A DNA stretch of 64,000 nucleotides from NCBI GenBank assembly GCA_947372465.1, contig CANBTT010000009.1, positions 1 through 64,000 of the forward strand, in the 5' to 3' direction. Under the pieces are notes generated by a model, which was not told where the DNA came from, made no database searches, and was given only the letters and a program-made list of their open reading frames with translations. Of the stretch, positions 45,669 through 55,432 are shown one piece after another. The translations under genes and the position numbers were made by a program. Position 1 is the first letter of the stretch. Each line of letters begins with the position of its first letter. The stretch is from Burkholderiales bacterium (GTDB lineage: Bacteria > Pseudomonadota > Gammaproteobacteria > Burkholderiales > Burkholderiaceae_C).

Positions 45669-48007
45669 AGACACCTTGGTTTGGCCAATCCTTTAAAAGG
45701 AAAGAGGATCCCGCTTTTTTAAAAGGCGAGGGTCGCTATGTTGACGATATTCAGATGCCTGGCATGCTCCACGCGGCTTTTGCCAGAAGTTCGCATGCGC
45801 ACGCCAAGATTTTGTCCATCGACAAGTCTGCAGCCTTGGCGGTTCCTGGCGTGCATGCTGTTTTGATCTACGCCGATTTGCCCGATATTGTTAAAGCGCA
45901 GACGCTGCCCCTGTTGGTGCCTCACCCTTCGATCACCGTGACCAAGTTGCCCTATACCTTGGTCAAGGATGAGGCCTGCTACGTGGGCGAGCCCATTGCA
46001 TGTGTGATTGCTGATAATCGCTACATTGCAGAGGATGCTGCGCAATTGATCGACATTGAGTATGAGCCTTTGCCCGTTGCCAGTGATTGTTTGAATGCTT
46101 TGCAAGAGCACGCACCCAAAGCGCATTTGGACATGACAAGCAACGTGGCTGCGTACTTTGAAGTCAAGTCGGGGGATACAGAGAAAGCCTTTGCCCATCC
46201 AAAGCACGTCTTTAAGGAAAAGCTTTTTCAACACCGCGGTGGTCCTTTCTTCATGGAGTGTCGCGGAGCGGTGGCTCAATATGAAAAATCCGGGGACAAC
46301 TACACCTTGCATGTGTCTTCACAGGGCTCGCACCGCATCAAGCGTTGTATGCTCGAGCTCTTTGATATCAGCGACAGCCAGTTGCGAGTGATTGCGCCTG
46401 ATGTGGGGGGTGGCTTTGGTCCCAAGGGCTCTTTTTACCCAGAGTATGCCAACGTCTCGATTGCTTCCAAGATGCTGGGGCGACCCGTGAAATGGATTGA
46501 AGACCGGCGAGAGAATTTTTTAACCACGCACCAAGAACGCGATCAATATTGGGATGTCGAGATTGCTGTGGATGAAGATGCAAAAATCCTTGGCGTTCGG
46601 GGGCGTTTGGTTCATGACAATGGGGCCTATGTTCCTTGGGGCATCGTGGTGCCTTGGATCAGTGCCACGACTGTGCCTGGACCCTACGTGATCCCTGCAT
46701 TCAAGTTGGACGTGTACTCCATGTACACGAACAAAATACAAGTGACCTCTGTGCGGGGCGCTGGGCGTCCTCAAGCGGTTTTGGCCATGGAGCGCTTGAT
46801 GGACCGTGTGGCCAATGAGCTGCATTTGGATCCTGCTGAGGTCAGAAGGAGAAATTTCATTCAGCCCGAGCAAATGCCCTACAACGTGGGAATCATTTTT
46901 AGGGACGGCAGGCCTGTGACCTACGACAGTGGAGATTATCCGGCGTGTCAACAAGCCGCTTTGGACCAGGCCGACTACAAAGGATTTGGTCAACGCCAAA
47001 AGGAGGCTTTGAGCAAGGGACGCTATTTGGGCATTGGCATAGCCAATGGTGTGGAGGCCACTGGACTTGGCCCCTATGAAGGGGCGACGGTCAAAATCTC
47101 CACCACTGGAAAAATCACGATCTACACCAGTGCCGTGCCACAGGGGCAGTCTCATAAAACAACGCTTGCGCAAATCGCAGCAGATCAACTGCATGCAAGT
47201 CCAGCAGATATCACCGTGGTGACAGGTGACACGGCCAACTTGGGCTTGGGGGTTGGTACTTTTGCTGCGCGCACGGCGGTCAATGCAGGTTCATCTGTGC
47301 ACATGGCCGCCATTGAAGTGGCCAAGAAGATCAAAGCGTATGCTGGCGTGATGTTGTCTAAAAACCCCGATGAGCTGGAAATTGACAACGATGTGGTGTT
47401 TGTCAAGGACAACCCCAGCATCAGCTGCAAACTCAAAGACATTGCCGTCAAATCTGTTGGGATGCCTGGGTTTGCGATGCCCAATGGCATGCAGCCAGGC
47501 CTTGAACACACAGCGTATTTCATGCCTGATCGCTCGACTTACTCCAATGCAACGATCGTGGCGGAGGTGGAGGTGGATGTAGGCACTGGGATGGTGAACA
47601 TTCTGCGCCTTTGCATTGCACACGACTGCGGCAAAGTCATCAATCCCATGGTGGTCAATGGGCAAATCATTGGGGGGGCTGCACACGGCATTGGAAATGC
47701 TCTGCTTGAGGAGATGGTGTTTGATGAAAACGCGCAACCTGTGTCCACCAATTTTGGTGAGTACTTGATGCCTTTGTCCACGAACATGCCAGTGATCGAT
47801 TTGGTTCACCTTGAAACGCCGTCTCCCTTGAACCCCTTGGGTGTCAAGGGCGCGGGCGAGAGTGGTACCATCCCGGCCATTGCTGCGATCATTGGTGCGG
47901 TTGAAAATGCCCTCAAGCCTTTTGATGTCAAAATTTCACAAGCGCCCATCAGTCCGCAAAAGATCATTGAGTTGCTTGGCCCCCATTTGGCCAGCATCAC
48001 CGAGTGA
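45665..48007 (+). CDS. molybdenum hydroxylase large subunit (CoxL-like, form II)
   Basis: The 780-residue subunit binds the molybdenum-pterin cofactor. Motifs include GRYVDDIQMPGMLHAAFARSSHAHA, QLRVIAPDVGGGFGPKG and GKVINPMVVNGQIIGGAAHGIGNALLEE, and the catalytic Glu732 in GVKGAGESGT. The active-site loop reads SVRGAGR (residues 362-368) instead of the AYRCSFR of true CO dehydrogenase, so it lacks the copper-binding cysteine and should hydroxylate an organic ring or acyl-CoA, as 2-furoyl-CoA dehydrogenase or nicotinate-type enzymes do. The substrate cannot be read from sequence. Confidence 0.9.
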   Translation: MKTPWFGQSFKRKEDPAFLKGEGRYVDDIQMPGMLHAAFARSSHAHAKILSIDKSAALAVPGVHAVLIYADLPDIVKAQTLPLLVPHPSITVTKLPYTLVKDEACYVGEPIACVIADNRYIAEDAAQLIDIEYEPLPVASDCLNALQEHAPKAHLDMTSNVAAYFEVKSGDTEKAFAHPKHVFKEKLFQHRGGPFFMECRGAVAQYEKSGDNYTLHVSSQGSHRIKRCMLELFDISDSQLRVIAPDVGGGFGPKGSFYPEYANVSIASKMLGRPVKWIEDRRENFLTTHQERDQYWDVEIAVDEDAKILGVRGRLVHDNGAYVPWGIVVPWISATTVPGPYVIPAFKLDVYSMYTNKIQVTSVRGAGRPQAVLAMERLMDRVANELHLDPAEVRRRNFIQPEQMPYNVGIIFRDGRPVTYDSGDYPACQQAALDQADYKGFGQRQKEALSKGRYLGIGIANGVEATGLGPYEGATVKISTTGKITIYTSAVPQGQSHKTTLAQIAADQLHASPADITVVTGDTANLGLGVGTFAARTAVNAGSSVHMAAIEVAKKIKAYAGVMLSKNPDELEIDNDVVFVKDNPSISCKLKDIAVKSVGMPGFAMPNGMQPGLEHTAYFMPDRSTYSNATIVAEVEVDVGTGMVNILRLCIAHDCGKVINPMVVNGQIIGGAAHGIGNALLEEMVFDENAQPVSTNFGEYLMPLSTNMPVIDLVHLETPSPLNPLGVKGAGESGTIPAIAAIIGAVENALKPFDVKISQAPISPQKIIELLGPHLASITE

Positions 48008-48068
48008 CAACCCAGGCATCTGAGTCGCTTAAACCCATTGCAAATGAAAACATACAGTTAGGAACGAA

Positions 48069-48788
48069 ATGTCTGAATTCGAATTCAAGGTCACCCAAAA
48101 AGGCTCCGTAGCGCACATTGATTTAAGCCGTCCAAGCGAGGGCAATGCTTTGACGCGCGGCATGATGTTTCAATTGGCCAAAGTACTCAGGGATTGCGGC
48201 GCCAATCCTGGCGTGAACTTGGTGGTGATTGAGGCCACTGGGGATTTCTTTTGCAAGGGACGGGACGGCAAGGGTGAGTCCCGTGCTGGCATGACGCCCT
48301 ATGAAATCAGGGTCAACATGATGGGCGCGGTGCTGGATGTTTATAAAGCCATCACCGACGTTCCTGTTCCTGTGCTTGCCAAGGTGCATGCCGATGCAGT
48401 GGGCTTTGGCAGCGCCATGGCCGTGGCGTGTGATTTGACGCTCGCCTCTTCGCAAGTGAAGTTCTCTTTCCCTGAGATTGAACACGATATTCCACCCACC
48501 ATGGCGATGTGTGCTGCGCTTGGGAAGATTCCTGCCAAGGCACTGTCTTATTTGATTTATTCAGCCGAGGCGGTGGATGCCCAGGAGGCCAAACAGCTGG
48601 GCATTGCCAGCAAAGTGTACCCTCAAGCCTCTTATGACGCAGAGGTCAGTGCCTTCATTGAAAAGCTGTCCTCTAAGCCTCGATTGGTGCTCGAGACGAT
48701 CAAAAAATACCAAGAAAAAGCCACACATGCCTCACCCGACATGGCACTGGAGTACGCCGGTACATTGTTGGCTTTGGTGAGGTCTTGA
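48069..48788 (+). CDS. enoyl-CoA hydratase/isomerase family protein
   Basis: The 239-residue crotonase-fold protein has the oxyanion-hole segments GDFFCKGRDGKGES and PVLAKVHADAVGFGSAMAVACDLTLASSQVKFSFPEIEHDIPP. It is shorter than typical hydratases (about 257). Family members hydrate, isomerise or hydrolyse acyl-CoAs; the hydrolase HmfE in furoate breakdown belongs here. Position after the molybdenum hydroxylase implies a CoA-bound intermediate, although no CoA ligase is encoded in this cluster. AGGA lies before the ATG. Confidence 0.85.
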   Translation: MSEFEFKVTQKGSVAHIDLSRPSEGNALTRGMMFQLAKVLRDCGANPGVNLVVIEATGDFFCKGRDGKGESRAGMTPYEIRVNMMGAVLDVYKAITDVPVPVLAKVHADAVGFGSAMAVACDLTLASSQVKFSFPEIEHDIPPTMAMCAALGKIPAKALSYLIYSAEAVDAQEAKQLGIASKVYPQASYDAEVSAFIEKLSSKPRLVLETIKKYQEKATHASPDMALEYAGTLLALVRS

Positions 48789-48818
48789 GCCGAGCGCTTG
48801 GAAGTCTATAAAGAACAT

Positions 48819-49430
48819 ATGCAATTAAAAAATCAATTCACTGTGCCCCTTGCTCCTCGCGATGCTTGGATTTTTTTGATGAACATCCAGGAGGTGGCAC
48901 CCTGCTTTCCCGGCGTGGAATTGACGCAGTACATTGACGAAAACAATCAAAAGGGTCGCATCAAGGTCAAGCTCGGTCCTGTCTCTATGGTCTTTGCTGG
49001 GACGGTGCAATTCAAGATGAAGGATGAACACAACTTGCGCGCAGAGGTATCTGCCAATTGGCGAGAGGAAAAGGGCAGGGGCAGCGCTCAAAGTGACATC
49101 AATTTCCAGCTTCTCGCCTGTGATCAAGGCACACAAGTCAGCATTGACAGCGATGTTCAGTTGGCAGGACAAGTGGCCCAATATGGGCGTGGTGTGGGCA
49201 TGATTGCGGAAATTTCTGAGCAGTTGATTTCTCAGTTTGCAAAAAACTTAGAACAAAAGGCGAGAGATTTCAAGGTGAGCGCGTCCTCGGGTGCGAGCGA
49301 TGTTGCGCTCTCCAGCGGGGCGCCTGCAGCAAGCGCTCCGCAAGCCGCGCAGTCCAATGAGATATCGGCCTTGTCCTTGCTTTGGCGTGTTTTGCTTGCC
49401 AAGCTCAGAGTCCTCTTCAAGAGGTCTTGA
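48819..49430 (+). CDS. CoxG-like SRPBCC family protein
   Basis: From the ATG at 48819 the protein has 203 residues. Residues 1-145 match the CoxG/SRPBCC fold (MQLKNQFTVPLAPRDAWIFLMNIQEVAPCFPGVELT, then GRIKVKLGPVSMVFAGTVQF and QLAGQVAQYGRGVGMIAEISEQLISQFAKNLE). After an Ala/Ser-rich linker there is a C-terminal amphipathic or membrane-attaching helix (ALSLLWRVLLAKLRVLFKRS). In CO dehydrogenase systems CoxG attaches the enzyme to the membrane, and a similar role for this hydroxylase is likely. The in-frame TTG at 48798 is an unlikely start. Confidence 0.85.
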   Translation: MQLKNQFTVPLAPRDAWIFLMNIQEVAPCFPGVELTQYIDENNQKGRIKVKLGPVSMVFAGTVQFKMKDEHNLRAEVSANWREEKGRGSAQSDINFQLLACDQGTQVSIDSDVQLAGQVAQYGRGVGMIAEISEQLISQFAKNLEQKARDFKVSASSGASDVALSSGAPAASAPQAAQSNEISALSLLWRVLLAKLRVLFKRS

Positions 49431-49443
49431 GCGCTGCTTCATC

Positions 49444-49468
49444 AGAGGGCCCTGTGAATGGACCCTCT
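49444..49468. terminator. hairpin between convergent coxG-like and Bug genes
   Basis: Nine-base arms at 49444-49452 and 49460-49468 pair with one mismatch around a 7-base loop. There is no T tract. The 46-bp gap between convergent genes makes a shared termination role plausible. Confidence 0.4.
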
Positions 49469-49476
49469 AGCGAGGG

Positions 49477-50445
49477 CTATTCGTTGAAGTTCAGGTTTCT
49501 GTCTTTCATGATCTTTTTGAACATGTAAATATCAGATTTCATTTGTTCAGACAACTCCTCCGGTGTGCCCAGTCCAGGCATGTTGCCCATGGATGAGATC
49601 ACAGTTCGAACTTTTTCTTCTTTCAAAGCCTCGGACAATGCTTTGCTTAAAACTTGGATCACTTGATCGGGGGTGCCAGCGGGTGCCATGATGCCGTTCC
49701 AGCCGTTGTAAGTGAAGCCGGGAACACTTGTTTTGGCAAGCGGCGGTAAATTGGGCATGGGTGCCCAAGTGTCTTTGTTGGTGGTTGCCAGGCCCACCAC
49801 GAGCTTGCTGTCCATGAAGGGCTTGGCGCCTGCCATGAACATCAGTTGCACGCGACCCGCCGCAATTTCTGTGGCAGCCAAGGCCTCACCTCGAAAGGGG
49901 ATGTGTTGCATGTCAATGTCGGTCGCAACGGCAAACATCTCGCCCACCAAGTGTTGACTTGACCCAATACCGATGCTGCCAAAAGACAATTTTCCAGGAT
50001 TGGCCTTGGCGTATCTGATCAACTCCTCCACGCTTTTGAGGCCAAGTGTTGGCGCAATCACCAGGGTTTGGGTGGCATTGCAAATTTTACCGATGGGTTT
50101 AAAGCCCGTGATCACATCAAAGCTGTTGTGTGGACGAGTGGCCAAACTGGCTGTGTTTGCAGCACTGGGCACGACCAAGGTATAGCCATCGGCTGGGGCG
50201 CTGGCGACTTTGCTCAGTCCAATGCTGCCCGTTGCACCGGTCACGTTTTCAATGGTGATGGATTGACCCAAAATGGTTTGCATGGCCTGCGCAACGGCTC
50301 GCATGCAGGTGTCACTGGGTCCTCCAGACGCGGTGGGAACAATGACTTTGATGGGCTTGGTGGGGAAGGTCTGGGCCTGAAGAAAGCAGTGCGTCAAAAG
50401 AGCGCAAGTCATCAGAATTTTTTTATAAGTGCTTTGATCAGCCAC
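49477..50445 (-). CDS. Bug/TctC family solute-binding protein (4 of 4)
   Basis: The 322-residue protein starts at a GTG (50445) preceded by AGGAGA. An internal ATG at 50412 would also leave a signal peptide (MTCALLTHCFLQAQ). It has FPTKPIKVIVPTASGGPSDTCMRAVAQAMQTILGQ, ENVTGATGSIGLSKVASAPADGYT and FGSIGIGSSQHLVGEMFAVA. It faces the hydroxylase cluster from the other end, so two Bug genes flank it, perhaps for two related substrates. Confidence 0.87.
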   Translation of the reverse strand: MADQSTYKKILMTCALLTHCFLQAQTFPTKPIKVIVPTASGGPSDTCMRAVAQAMQTILGQSITIENVTGATGSIGLSKVASAPADGYTLVVPSAANTASLATRPHNSFDVITGFKPIGKICNATQTLVIAPTLGLKSVEELIRYAKANPGKLSFGSIGIGSSQHLVGEMFAVATDIDMQHIPFRGEALAATEIAAGRVQLMFMAGAKPFMDSKLVVGLATTNKDTWAPMPNLPPLAKTSVPGFTYNGWNGIMAPAGTPDQVIQVLSKALSEALKEEKVRTVISSMGNMPGLGTPEELSEQMKSDIYMFKKIMKDRNLNFNE

Positions 50446-50623
50446 GATGCGTCTCCTGAATTTTTATGTATTGGGTGTTGACAGAGGAGTATAGTCAATT
50501 GCGAGCATTTTTGCGGATCTGTTGTGCAAACAGTTCTAGCTGGGTTCTTTTTTCTGCCCTCGGTGAGACAGTGATTTGCACGAAGTGCAACCTCTTTGAT
50601 GTCAATCGTCAGTGCCCCATATG

Positions 50624-50663
50624 AAAAAAAGTCGGACAGAAACCCCACTGTTTTCTGTCCGAC
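50624..50663 (-). terminator. terminator of rpoD
   Basis: The arms GTCGGACAGAAA (50631-50642) and TTTCTGTCCGAC (50652-50663) pair perfectly over 12 bp with a 9-base loop. On the minus strand seven T residues follow (50624-50630). It lies 45 bp past the rpoD stop codon. Confidence 0.92.
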
Positions 50664-50707
50664 CCTTTGTCTGATGCGCTCAGAGCGCCGTGTTTTAAAA
50701 AAGAGTT

Positions 50708-53293
50708 TTAAAGCGTGTCAATAAAACTTCTTAGTTTGTCACTGCGACTTGGGTGCTTGAGTTTTCTGAGTGCTTTGGCTTCTATTTGTCGGATGCGTTC
50801 GCGGGTCACATCGAATTGTTTACCAACCTCTTCAAGCGTGTGGTCCGTGCTCATCTCAATGCCAAAGCGCATGCGCAAAACCTTGGCCTCGCGCGGTGTC
50901 AGCCCATCTAGAATGTCTTTCACAACGTCTCTAAGGCCCGCTTGCATGGCCGCTTCAATGGGCGCCGTGTTGGCGGAGTCTTCAATGAAATCCCCTAAGT
51001 GAGAGTCGTCATCATCTCCGATGGGTGTTTCCATGGAGATGGGCTCCTTGGCGATCTTCATGATTTTTCTGATCTTGTCTTCTGGTATTTCCATCTTCTC
51101 AGCCAAGATGCTGGCATCTGGTTCAAAGCCAAATTCCTGCAAGTGTTGGCGACTGATGCGGTTCATTTTGTTGATGGTCTCAATCATGTGAACAGGAATA
51201 CGAATGGTTCTGGCCTGGTCAGCAATGGAACGAGTGATCGCTTGCCTGATCCACCAGGTGGCATAGGTTGAGAACTTGTAGCCACGACGGTATTCAAACT
51301 TGTCAACCGCCTTCATGAGACCAATGTTGCCCTCTTGAATCAAATCCAAGAATTGAAGCCCACGGTTGGTGTATTTCTTGGCGATAGAGATCACCAAGCG
51401 CAAATTGGCCTCGATCATTTCTTTCTTGGCGTTTCTTGAGGCGGCTTCCCCCTCGTTCATGCGTTTGTTGATGTCTTTCAGTTCGCCCAAGGGGACCACA
51501 ACTTTGGTTTGTAGGTCGATCAAGTTTTGCTGCAGCTCTTGAATGGGAGGCACGTTTCTGCTGATGGTGGCAGACCAATTTTTTCCGGCGGATGCTTGTT
51601 TTACAACCCATGCAAGATTGAGCAGATTGGGCGGGAAGTCCTTGACGAAGATGTCTTGAGGCATGCCGCATTTGTCGACAATGATGCGTCTGAGTTGGCG
51701 TTCTTTTTTGCGCACATCTTCAACCTGTGCACGCACCATTTCGCACAACTTTTCAATCGTTTTGGCCGTAAAGCGAATGGTCATGAGCTCTAGGCTCAAA
51801 GCCTTTTGAGCTTTTTGGTAGGCGGGGGTGCCGTAACCTTCTTTGTCATAAATTTTGTGCACGGCATCAAACAAGGAGGCGATCAAATCAAAGCGACCCA
51901 GGGCTTCTTTTTTAAGCTCTTCTAATTTCTTGGTCAAGGCTTTTGAGCCGCCTTTGCCGTCATCATCATCGGCTTCGTCGAACTCATCAAAATCTTCTTC
52001 GGCCACGTAGTCATCGGCCTCATCGGTGTTGCTGAATCCATCGACCACGCTAGAGATCACGACTTTTCCTTCGCGAATTTCTTCTGCCATGCGCAAGATC
52101 TCAGCAATGGTGGCCGGAGACGCAGAGATGGCCTCCATCATGGCCATCAAACCGCCTTCAATTCGTTTGGCGATTTCGATCTCGCCTTCGCGGGTCAAGA
52201 GCTCAACGGTTCCCATTTCCCGCATGTACATTCTGACAGGATCGGTGGTCCGACCAAATTCGCTATCAACGGTGGACAAAGCCGCTTCGGCTTCTTCCTC
52301 AGCCTCTTCTTCGGTGGCTGGCGCCACGCCAGTGTTGTTGATCAACAAGGTTTCGGCATCAGGGGTTTGCTCGTAGACGGCGATGGCCATGTCATTGAGC
52401 ATCGTGATCACCACCTCCATGGTTTCTGCATCAACCAACTTATCAGGCAAGTGATCCGAGATCTCGCCGTGAGTCAGGTAACCCCTGGTTTTTCCCAGTT
52501 TGATCAAGGTTTTAAGACGTTGGCGACGTTTTGCAATGTCCTCTTCAGACAGAACAGTCTCATCAAGACCAAACTCTTTCATCAAAGCACGTTCTTTGGC
52601 TTTGCTGATTTTCATTCTGAGGGGTTTGACCTTCTCTGTTGAGGTGCTGGTGCTTTCTTCGGCAAACTCGGCCTCAATGTCAATCAACTCCTCTTCCTCT
52701 TCCACCATGGCCACTTTGGCTTTTGTTTTGCTTGCCGCTTTGGCTTTCGATTGGGTTTGCGTTGCTTTCACCGCCTTTTCTGGCGCGTGGGCAAGCTTGG
52801 CGGGTGCTTTTGCTGCAGTTTTTGCAACGGGTTTTTCTGCAACGGTCTTTTTGGCTTGAAGCACGGGTTTTGCTGGAGCTTTGATGGGTGCTTTAGGGGT
52901 GGGTTTGAGCGCAACTTTGCCCGTTGGCTTGTTTGCCGAAGAGGCTGTCTTAGTGAGGGCTTTTGCTGCTGTTTTCGCGACAGGTTTGGCCACTGCCTTA
53001 ACGGGTGCTTTGGAGACGGGCTTCAACACTTTTGATGTATTTGTTTTTGATGAGGACACTGTTGCTTTCGGAGGGGCTTTTTTCTGTGAAGTCGCGGCCG
53101 GTTTGCTGGCGGCTTTGACGGGTTTTTTAGCCAGGGCTTTCACGGGCGCTTTGGCGATGGCTTTCGGGGCAACTTTTTTAGCGACGGCTTTGGGCGCGGC
53201 TTTGGGCACGGCTTTGGGCACGGCTTTGGCCACGGTTTTTGGGGTCGAGGTTTTTTTGGGAGCAGCTTTTTTTGCGGGCTTTTTGGTCGACAT
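50708..53293 (-). CDS. rpoD: RNA polymerase primary sigma factor (sigma-70)
   Basis: From the ATG at 53293, with AAGGA seven bases before it, the protein is 861 residues, far longer than E. coli RpoD (613). Residues 1 to about 195 are a Lys/Ala/Pro-rich histone-H1-like tail (repeats of the PKAVAK kind), followed by the acidic [17 protein letters not shown]. Region 1.2 begins [22 protein letters not shown]. Region 2 contains [59 protein letters not shown]. Region 4 ends [31 protein letters not shown] six bases earlier is not the start. It follows dnaG, 204 bp downstream. Confidence 0.95.
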   Translation of the reverse strand: MSTKKPAKKAAPKKTSTPKTVAKAVPKAVPKAAPKAVAKKVAPKAIAKAPVKALAKKPVKAASKPAATSQKKAPPKATVSSSKTNTSKVLKPVSKAPVKAVAKPVAKTAAKALTKTASSANKPTGKVALKPTPKAPIKAPAKPVLQAKKTVAEKPVAKTAAKAPAKLAHAPEKAVKATQTQSKAKAASKTKAKVAMVEEEEELIDIEAEFAEESTSTSTEKVKPLRMKISKAKERALMKEFGLDETVLSEEDIAKRRQRLKTLIKLGKTRGYLTHGEISDHLPDKLVDAETMEVVITMLNDMAIAVYEQTPDAETLLINNTGVAPATEEEAEEEAEAALSTVDSEFGRTTDPVRMYMREMGTVELLTREGEIEIAKRIEGGLMAMMEAISASPATIAEILRMAEEIREGKVVISSVVDGFSNTDEADDYVAEEDFDEFDEADDDDGKGGSKALTKKLEELKKEALGRFDLIASLFDAVHKIYDKEGYGTPAYQKAQKALSLELMTIRFTAKTIEKLCEMVRAQVEDVRKKERQLRRIIVDKCGMPQDIFVKDFPPNLLNLAWVVKQASAGKNWSATISRNVPPIQELQQNLIDLQTKVVVPLGELKDINKRMNEGEAASRNAKKEMIEANLRLVISIAKKYTNRGLQFLDLIQEGNIGLMKAVDKFEYRRGYKFSTYATWWIRQAITRSIADQARTIRIPVHMIETINKMNRISRQHLQEFGFEPDASILAEKMEIPEDKIRKIMKIAKEPISMETPIGDDDDSHLGDFIEDSANTAPIEAAMQAGLRDVVKDILDGLTPREAKVLRMRFGIEMSTDHTLEEVGKQFDVTRERIRQIEAKALRKLKHPSRSDKLRSFIDTL

Positions 53294-53497
53294 GTTCAAT
53301 CCTTGACAGAAAGAAGGTGACTCCTCATCAGTGATGAGAGGAGAGACGTGGAAGGGGTGGCAGTTTGGGGAGGCTCAAGGGCAAGTTGTTTGGGCGAACA
53401 TTTGGAATGCAATCCTTGCGATATTTGGCGGTTGATGACGTCTAATAGTCAAGATTTGCCTGCTCGGAGGTGTTGCTGTCGCACTTGCGTGTTTGGA
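53294..53497 (-). promoter_or_regulatory. dnaG-rpoD gap, rpoD leader with hairpin
   Basis: The 204-bp gap has no gene. A small palindrome CTCATCA-G-TGATGAG lies at 53324-53338, about 30 bp before the rpoD start, and may shape the leader mRNA. No promoter hexamers could be assigned with confidence. Confidence 0.35.
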
Positions 53498-55345
53498 TTA
53501 TACCAAAGGGGTCGATTTGAGTAAAGCCAGTCGGGCGCTTAGGCTTTTAAATTGTTTATAAATTTGAGGGTCAGAGGCGACCAGGGGTGCCATTTGGGTC
53601 AGTTTTTCAGAAACATCTGCTTTCTCAAGCTCAAAAAGAATATTTCTCAGCTCTCCATTGCCTTCCTCCGCCTCCAAGGGGGTGCTGTTGACCAACGCAA
53701 TCAGCCAATCTGACCATGCTTGGGTGGGGACCGTCTCTTTGAGTTGCAGCCAATTCATGGCACCGAACTCATTGAATTGCCGCTCCAGCCAGGTGAAGGC
53801 CAAGCCATGGGGTGCGGGCAAATGGCACAGGATGTTTTGCTGCTCCGAGCTGATGGCGGCCCACTGAGCCATGTGCTGAAACAGGATTTGTATGCCCCTG
53901 TCTTGTCGACTCATGGGGGCTTGGCGAATAGACGAGCGTCTTTGGCCCATCTCTTGACGAGGGTTCGCGCCCCAGGGCGTTTGCTTGGGCCGCTTGTTTG
54001 TGAAGGGATTTTTTGTGGCACTGTTGGTATTTTGAGGCGGCGCATCGGACCAAAGCTGTTTGAGTTCATAGTGTCCGATGTGAACCAGATCAGCGATTTC
54101 ATTGAGCAGTTGTGTCTGTAAAACACCTTGTGGTAATGCGCTCCACATGGGTTTGGCTTGAGCAGCCAGCATGGAGCGACCCTCAGCCGTGGACAAATCG
54201 CAGCCATTTCTTGCAATGTCCAATAAGAACTGACTCAAAGGTGTTGAGCTAGAGACGAGTCTTGAGAATGCATCGACACCCATGGCGCGAATATAGCTGT
54301 CGGGATCATGTTCTTGGGGAAGAAAGAGGAACTTTAAACTGCGTGTGTCTTTTGCAAAGGGCAAGGAGACTTCCAGCGCTTTTTTGGCCGCTCTTCGACC
54401 TGCTGGGTCTCCGTCAAAACTAAAAACAATGGTGTCGGTGAAACGAAACAGTTTTGAGATGTGATCGGGGGTGCAGGCCGTCCCAAGTGTAGCGACTGCG
54501 TTGGGGACACCCAGTTGAGCCAAGGCGACGACATCCATGTAACCTTCGGTCACGATGGCGTGGCCTTTTTCCTTGAGGTGTTGGCGAGCTTCAAAAAGAC
54601 CATAAAGCTCCTTGCCCTTGGAGAAGACTGGCGTCTCAGGTGAGTTCAAATACTTGGGCATGGCATCCCCCATCACACGCCCTCCAAAGCCAATGCATTC
54701 TCCCTTGACGTTCCTGATGGGGAACATGATCCTGTCTCTGAATCGATCGTATCGTTTCGCCTGAGCCGGGTCCTCGTTGTGCTCAATGACCAAACCCGCC
54801 TCGACCAAAGTGGGTGCGGTGTAGTTTTCAAACACATGCGCCAAGGCCGTCCACTCATCCAAGGCGTAGCCCAGGCCAAACTGCTTGGCGATTTCCCCCG
54901 ACAAGCCTCTGAGCTTGAGGTAGTTGATCGCCTTGGGAGATTCTTTGAGATTTTTTTTGTAACTCTGGCAGGCCGTTTCAAGCAAATCAACGATGGAATG
55001 CTGCTTTTTTTGAATCTCGACAGCCTTGATGCGTTCTTCTGGGGAAAAGTCTGTTTCTGGGACCACCAGGCCGTAGCTTTGCGCCAAATCTTTCACCGCC
55101 TCTACAAAGTGCATGCCGGTGTGTTCCATTAAAAAACCAACGGCATTGCCAGTTTTACCGCATCCAAAACAATGAAAAAATTGTTTTGTGGGACTGACAG
55201 AAAATGAGGGGGACTTCTCGTTGTGAAAGGGGCACAACCCTACAAAATTTGCCCCTCCCTTTTTCAATTGAACGTGCTTGCCCACAACATCCACGATGTC
55301 GACTCTGGCTAACAGATCTTGAATAAAGGTTTGAGGTATGGACAT
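53498..55345 (-). CDS. dnaG: DNA primase
   Basis: The 615-residue enzyme makes RNA primers for replication. The zinc finger uses Cys38, His41, Cys59 and Cys62 (GLCPFHNEKSPSFSVSP, FHCFGCGKTG). The RNA polymerase core has GFGGRVMGD and the TOPRIM motifs IVTEGYMDVVAL and FSFDGDPAGRRAAKK, and the C-terminal third is the variable helicase-binding region. It is followed by rpoD, as in the macromolecular-synthesis operon, but rpsU is not in the 200 bp upstream. Confidence 0.95.
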   Translation of the reverse strand: MSIPQTFIQDLLARVDIVDVVGKHVQLKKGGANFVGLCPFHNEKSPSFSVSPTKQFFHCFGCGKTGNAVGFLMEHTGMHFVEAVKDLAQSYGLVVPETDFSPEERIKAVEIQKKQHSIVDLLETACQSYKKNLKESPKAINYLKLRGLSGEIAKQFGLGYALDEWTALAHVFENYTAPTLVEAGLVIEHNEDPAQAKRYDRFRDRIMFPIRNVKGECIGFGGRVMGDAMPKYLNSPETPVFSKGKELYGLFEARQHLKEKGHAIVTEGYMDVVALAQLGVPNAVATLGTACTPDHISKLFRFTDTIVFSFDGDPAGRRAAKKALEVSLPFAKDTRSLKFLFLPQEHDPDSYIRAMGVDAFSRLVSSSTPLSQFLLDIARNGCDLSTAEGRSMLAAQAKPMWSALPQGVLQTQLLNEIADLVHIGHYELKQLWSDAPPQNTNSATKNPFTNKRPKQTPWGANPRQEMGQRRSSIRQAPMSRQDRGIQILFQHMAQWAAISSEQQNILCHLPAPHGLAFTWLERQFNEFGAMNWLQLKETVPTQAWSDWLIALVNSTPLEAEEGNGELRNILFELEKADVSEKLTQMAPLVASDPQIYKQFKSLSARLALLKSTPLV

Positions 55346-55404
55346 GTTGAGCAGGTGCGAGACGGTATTTTAGGGGGCAAAAAACGGTTATTCTTCTGGG
55401 CCAC

Positions 55405-55432
55405 TTGCAAGCCGTTTGAAACCTACTAAAAT
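55405..55432 (+). promoter_or_regulatory. candidate sigma-70 promoter of the patatin gene
   Basis: TTGCAA (55405-55410) and TAAAAT (55427-55432) are 16 bp apart, 4 of 6 and 5 of 6 matches to consensus. The start codon is about 120 bp downstream. Confidence 0.35.

Noticed and set aside
44315-48007. True aerobic carbon monoxide dehydrogenase
   Set aside because: The active-site loop lacks the AYRCSFR cysteine, and coxD/E/F-type accessory genes are missing apart from the CoxG-like one.
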